From Bacteroidaceae bacterium (lineage in GTDB: Bacteria > Bacteroidota > Bacteroidia > Bacteroidales > Bacteroidaceae), in assembly GCA_017470525.1 (NCBI GenBank), contig JAFUYM010000061.1, forward strand, positions 1 to 54,966: a stretch of DNA of 54,966 nucleotides, in the 5' to 3' direction. Numbering within the stretch: position 1 is the stretch's first letter; the number at the start of each line of letters is the position of its first letter. A model generated the notes under the pieces. That model did no database searches and was not told where the DNA came from. It saw nothing but the letters and a program-made list of their open reading frames with translations. Of this stretch, positions 52,073-54,966 are shown piece by piece. A program made the translations under genes and the position numbers.

Positions 52073-52786
52073 ATGAAAAGATTGCTTAAGGTAGTGGCTG
52101 CGTATGCAGCAATGGCGTTCCCTCTGATGGCGAATGCACAAGACAAGGTGGAGGCGAGCGTGGGTGCCGACCTCGTTTCTAATTACATCTGGAGAGGTCA
52201 AGACCTCGGTTCGGCAGCCATTCAGCCCTCGGTGGGTGTGGCATGGAAAGGTTTGAGCCTGACAGGGTGGGGCTCTTACGGTTTGGTTGACCGTGACGAC
52301 ACGAAAGAGTTTGACCTCACATTGGCTTACACGACAGGCGGATTCACCATCGGCATCACCGACTATTTCTGTGTGAATGGCATCGACAACTGTCCTCATA
52401 AGTATTTCCTCTACGATGCCCACAAGACTGCCCACACGTTTGAGGCAAACATCGGCTACGATTTCGATGTCCTCTCCCTCAACTGGTACACCAACTTTGC
52501 AGGGGCAGACGGTGTGAACAAGTCGGGCGACCGTGCTTACTCCTCTTACGTGGAACTGGGCGTTCCTTTCAAACTCGGCGGTCTTGATTGGGATTTCACC
52601 CTCGGGGCAGTGCCATACGCCACCGACTTCTATGAAGATGCCCACAAGTTCGCGGTCACGAACATCAGCCTCGCGACCAGCAAGGACATCAAGATTACGC
52701 CCACCTTCACGGTGCCCCTCTTCGGCAGCGTTTCTGCCAATCCGAGCACCCAGAAACTGTACTTCACGACAGGCATTTCGTTCTGA
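52073..52786 (+). CDS. Outer-membrane porin-like beta-barrel protein
   Basis: 237 residues; signal peptide 'LKVVAAYAAMAFPLMANAQ'. The pattern 'VGADLVSNYIWRGQDLGSAAIQPSVGVAW' and alternating strands ending 'KLYFTTGISF' fit the TorF/'IWRG' family of small barrels. It precedes glnK and amtB and may allow nitrogen compounds through the outer membrane; this is inferred from position. Confidence 0.75.
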   Translation: MKRLLKVVAAYAAMAFPLMANAQDKVEASVGADLVSNYIWRGQDLGSAAIQPSVGVAWKGLSLTGWGSYGLVDRDDTKEFDLTLAYTTGGFTIGITDYFCVNGIDNCPHKYFLYDAHKTAHTFEANIGYDFDVLSLNWYTNFAGADGVNKSGDRAYSSYVELGVPFKLGGLDWDFTLGAVPYATDFYEDAHKFAVTNISLATSKDIKITPTFTVPLFGSVSANPSTQKLYFTTGISF

Positions 52787-52861
52787 CATGCTATATCGGC
52801 AACTATATGATACAGGCACTATAGACGCAACTATATACACAAACACAAAATACAACACATT

Positions 52862-53209
52862 ATGAAAAAGATTGAAGCGATTATCCGCAAGACAAAGTTC
52901 GAGGAGGTGAAGGACGCATTGCTCCACTCCGACATCGACTGGTTTGAGTATCACGACGTGCATGGCATCGGTCAGAGCCGCCAAGAGCGCATCTACCGTG
53001 GTGTGCAGTACAGCACCGACGTGATTGAACGGGTGGCACTCACCATCGTGTGTCGCGACATGTTCGTAGAGCCCACCATCAAGGTGATTCTGCAAGTGGC
53101 GCACACTGGGGAAATCGGTGACGGACGCATCTTCGTCAGCGACATGATTGACACCTACTCCATCCGCACGGGTGAGCATGGCGACACCGTTTTGAGAGAC
53201 AAAAAGTAA
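52862..53209 (+). CDS. glnK: Nitrogen regulatory protein P-II
   Basis: 115 residues. PII fold 'MKKIEAIIRKTKFEEVKDAL', the T-loop around 'GQSRQERIYRGVQYSTDVIERV', the B-loop 'TGEIGDGRIFVSD'. It senses 2-oxoglutarate and ATP/ADP and binds the ammonium channel encoded next. The T-loop keeps a tyrosine in 'IYRG', though the stretch before it is shorter or differs from the E. coli sequence. Coupled glnK-amtB order is standard. Confidence 0.92.
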   Translation: MKKIEAIIRKTKFEEVKDALLHSDIDWFEYHDVHGIGQSRQERIYRGVQYSTDVIERVALTIVCRDMFVEPTIKVILQVAHTGEIGDGRIFVSDMIDTYSIRTGEHGDTVLRDKK

Positions 53210-53237
53210 AAGTAGGACAACACACAAACACAGACAC

Positions 53238-54620
53238 ATGAAAAAGATTGATTATAAGAAGCTCACGATGGCTTCTCTCATGGCTATTACCCCCATGTTT
53301 GCACATGCCGAGGAAGCGGCGACAGCGATTGCCGACCCTGTGGCAGAAACTTCGCTCAACACCGTATGGATGCTGTTGGCAGCCATGCTTGTGTTCTTCA
53401 TGCAGCCAGGCTTTGCCCTCTGCGAGGCTGGTTTCACGCGCTCGAAAAACACTGCCAACATCCTCATGAAGAACTTCTGCGACTTCATGCTCGGCTCCGT
53501 CTGCTTCTGGCTCATCGGCTTCGGCATCATGTTCGGATGCGACGGTGCAGGCTTCATGGGCATCCCCTCATGGGGCGACCTCAGTTTCATGACCCGTGAG
53601 GACGGGCTTCCGGTCGAAGGCTTCCTCATGTTCCAAACCGTCTTCTGTGCCACCTCGGCAACCATCGTGTCGGGTGCCATGGCAGAGCGCACCAAGTTCT
53701 CCATGTACCTCGTCTATTCGCTCCTCATCTCCTTGGTCATCTATCCCATCGAGGCACACTGGTCGTGGGGTGGCGGATGGCTCAACGATGGCGGCGAAGG
53801 CACCTTCATGCACGACCTCTTCGGCACAGGCTTCCACGATTTTGCAGGTTCCACGGTCGTTCACTCCGTGGGTGGTTGGCTCGCCTTGATTGGTGCCCTC
53901 GTGTTGGGTCCCCGTCGCGGCAAGTATGGCAAAGATGGCAAGTCACGCGCCATCCCCGGTCACTCTCTGAGCCTTGCCGCTCTGGGTGTCTTCGTCCTCT
54001 GGTTCGGATGGTTCGGCTTCAACCCCGGCTCACAGTTGGCTGCTTACGGTGATGTGAACAGCCTTGCCATCTCCCACACCTTCATCACCACCAACATGGC
54101 GGCTTGCACGGCAGGTGCGGCAACCCTCATCGTCTCTTGGCTCCGCTACGGCAAACCCTCCCTTTCGCTCACCCTCAACGGCATCTTGGCAGGTCTTGTC
54201 GCCATCACCGACGGTTGCGACCTCGTCAGCATTGGCGGTGCAGCCATCATTGGTGTCATTGCAGGAGTCGTGATGCCGTTCTCCGTGGAATTTATCGACC
54301 ATGTGCTCCACATCGACGACCCCGTCGGAGCCAGTTCCGTGCATGGTGTGTGCGGTGTGCTCGGCACCATCCTCACAGGCTTCTTCGCCACAGGCGAGGT
54401 GGATGACACGATGGTGGGTGTCTTCTATGGCGACCACACATGGGGCTTCCTGGGCGCACAGGTGTTTGGCGCATTGGTGGTAGGCGCATGGGCAGTCGCC
54501 GTCGGCTTCCTCGTGTTCAAAGCCATCGACAAGATTCACGGCCTCCGTGTTCCTGCCCGCATTGAGGACGAAGGTCTCGACATCTACGAGCATGGTGAGA
54601 CTGCATACGGCGACGCGTAA
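53238..54620 (+). CDS. amtB: Ammonium channel
   Basis: 460 residues with an N-terminal signal-like segment and eleven transmembrane helices. Family residues seen: 'QPGFALCEAGFTRSKN', 'IYPIEAHWSWGGGWL', 'DFAGSTVVHSVGGWLALIGAL' (first channel histidine region), 'WFGWFGFNPGS', and 'SSVHGVCGVLGTILTG' (second histidine). It moves ammonium or ammonia across the inner membrane under control of GlnK. Last gene of the three-gene operon. Confidence 0.95.
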   Translation: MKKIDYKKLTMASLMAITPMFAHAEEAATAIADPVAETSLNTVWMLLAAMLVFFMQPGFALCEAGFTRSKNTANILMKNFCDFMLGSVCFWLIGFGIMFGCDGAGFMGIPSWGDLSFMTREDGLPVEGFLMFQTVFCATSATIVSGAMAERTKFSMYLVYSLLISLVIYPIEAHWSWGGGWLNDGGEGTFMHDLFGTGFHDFAGSTVVHSVGGWLALIGALVLGPRRGKYGKDGKSRAIPGHSLSLAALGVFVLWFGWFGFNPGSQLAAYGDVNSLAISHTFITTNMAACTAGAATLIVSWLRYGKPSLSLTLNGILAGLVAITDGCDLVSIGGAAIIGVIAGVVMPFSVEFIDHVLHIDDPVGASSVHGVCGVLGTILTGFFATGEVDDTMVGVFYGDHTWGFLGAQVFGALVVGAWAVAVGFLVFKAIDKIHGLRVPARIEDEGLDIYEHGETAYGDA

Positions 54621-54675
54621 TAAACCCTGATAATACATTTTGAATCCATTTGCAACGCATTAAAGTTGTTGACGG

Positions 54676-54705
54676 GGCGGCTCATCGTGAGATGGACCGC
54701 CTTTT
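54676..54705 (+). terminator. Terminator after amtB
   Basis: GGCGGCTCATC pairs with GATGGACCGCC (4-base GTGA loop), followed by TTTT. Confidence 0.75.
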
Positions 54706-54786
54706 GTCGCATTCCCCCCCTGTTCCGCTTTTGCAGTTATCAACTGAAGTTTGACTTCGTCGAGCAAAAGGTTCGGATGTATTTTT

Positions 54787-54860
54787 ACCGCAAGCGGCCT
54801 TTAGAAAAACAAGAAAAAACAAAAGAAAACAAGAAAAAATATGTTCTTCTGGTTTTAGGA
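54787..54860. repeat. Family 2-related A-rich repeat (partial copy)
   Basis: ACCGCAAGCGGCCTTTAGAA followed by AAACAAGAAAAAACAAAAG, resembling 27940-27975. The rest of 54621-54966 holds no gene. Confidence 0.5.
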
Positions 54861-54966
54861 AAGAAATTAGAGTAATTGGAATAATTAAGTTCAGAACCTT
54901 TAGCTCGGCGTAGCCAAATATCAAGAAATAAAAAGTATTTATTATTCTCATTTCTGGATAAAATTA

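Noticed and set aside
51926-53239. 437-codon minus-strand open frame opposite the porin and glnK genes
   Set aside because: Shadow of two genes with clear signal peptide and PII motifs.
1-54966. tRNA and rRNA genes
   Set aside because: No cloverleaf with T-loop GTTCGAATC-type sequence or rRNA-like stretch was noticed on either strand.

Overview
The window looks like a chromosomal segment of a Bacteroidales bacterium, most likely Prevotella-like (genus is an inference). The evidence is the Bacteroidetes promoter box TAnnTTTG a few tens of bases before many genes, SusC/SusD pairs, lipoproteins of the 'SCSNDDD' type, FISUMP-domain protein, GH105 and YetA-like pectin enzymes, and weak Shine-Dalgarno sites. 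No rRNA, tRNA or CRISPR array was seen.

Layout. 0.1-5.6 kb (minus strand): a defence operon with an SMC/ABC-type ATPase, a TOPRIM-like partner, and a single-chain restriction-modification-specificity enzyme whose last part is cut off by a run of ten G; a second target-recognition domain lies just beyond in another frame, so the enzyme appears phase-variable. 6.2-11.6 kb: two TonB receptors, a metal-binding (HMA) secreted protein and a FixH-like lipoprotein. 11.6-16 kb: L-cysteine desulfidase with an NhaC-type transporter, a candidate small RNA, a GNAT enzyme, a FISUMP lipoprotein. 16-21 kb: SusD and SusC, separated by a 26-bp perfect hairpin. 21.5-31.3 kb (plus strand): a NarL-type regulator, then a sulfur cluster: MetZ-like enzyme, CysK, a ThiS-like sulfur carrier, its E1-type activating enzyme, DsrE, TusA, a JAMM protease, and finally a family 2 encapsulin shell with a cNMP-binding-like domain, overlapping by one base the gene of a cysteine desulfurase with a ~154-residue disordered N-terminal extension. 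This is the most exciting system here: a protein-thiocarboxylate sulfur-assimilation pathway apparently coupled to an encapsulin-housed cysteine desulfurase. A PatB/MalY C-S lyase follows.

32-41 kb: an esterase, a histidine phosphatase, a DUF4353-like protein, a Pif1-like helicase, and a duplicated cassette region carrying a small unknown gene and an antitoxin/zeta-toxin pair. 41-49 kb: an orphan SusD-like fusion lipoprotein, a PIN-domain toxin pair, GH105 and a YetA-like rhamnogalacturonan lyase. 49.5-54.6 kb: IlvE, a nucleotidyltransferase, and a porin-like protein with GlnK and AmtB.

Shared regulation. Seven promoters between 9 and 24 kb carry a 16-bp dyad (TACC-N8-GGTA type) beginning exactly 48 bases before the end of the TTTGC box; five carry a second dyad 22-23 bases further up. 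The geometry resembles a NarL 7-2-7 site, and a NarL/FixJ-type regulator gene sits in the middle (21.5 kb). The genes so marked include susC, susD, the cysteine desulfidase operon and cysK, so a sulfur/cysteine-linked regulon is a reasonable hypothesis. Two families of long intergenic inverted repeats, two 23-bp tandem arrays, a structured leader element in three copies and palindromic inserts inside a coding region are also present.
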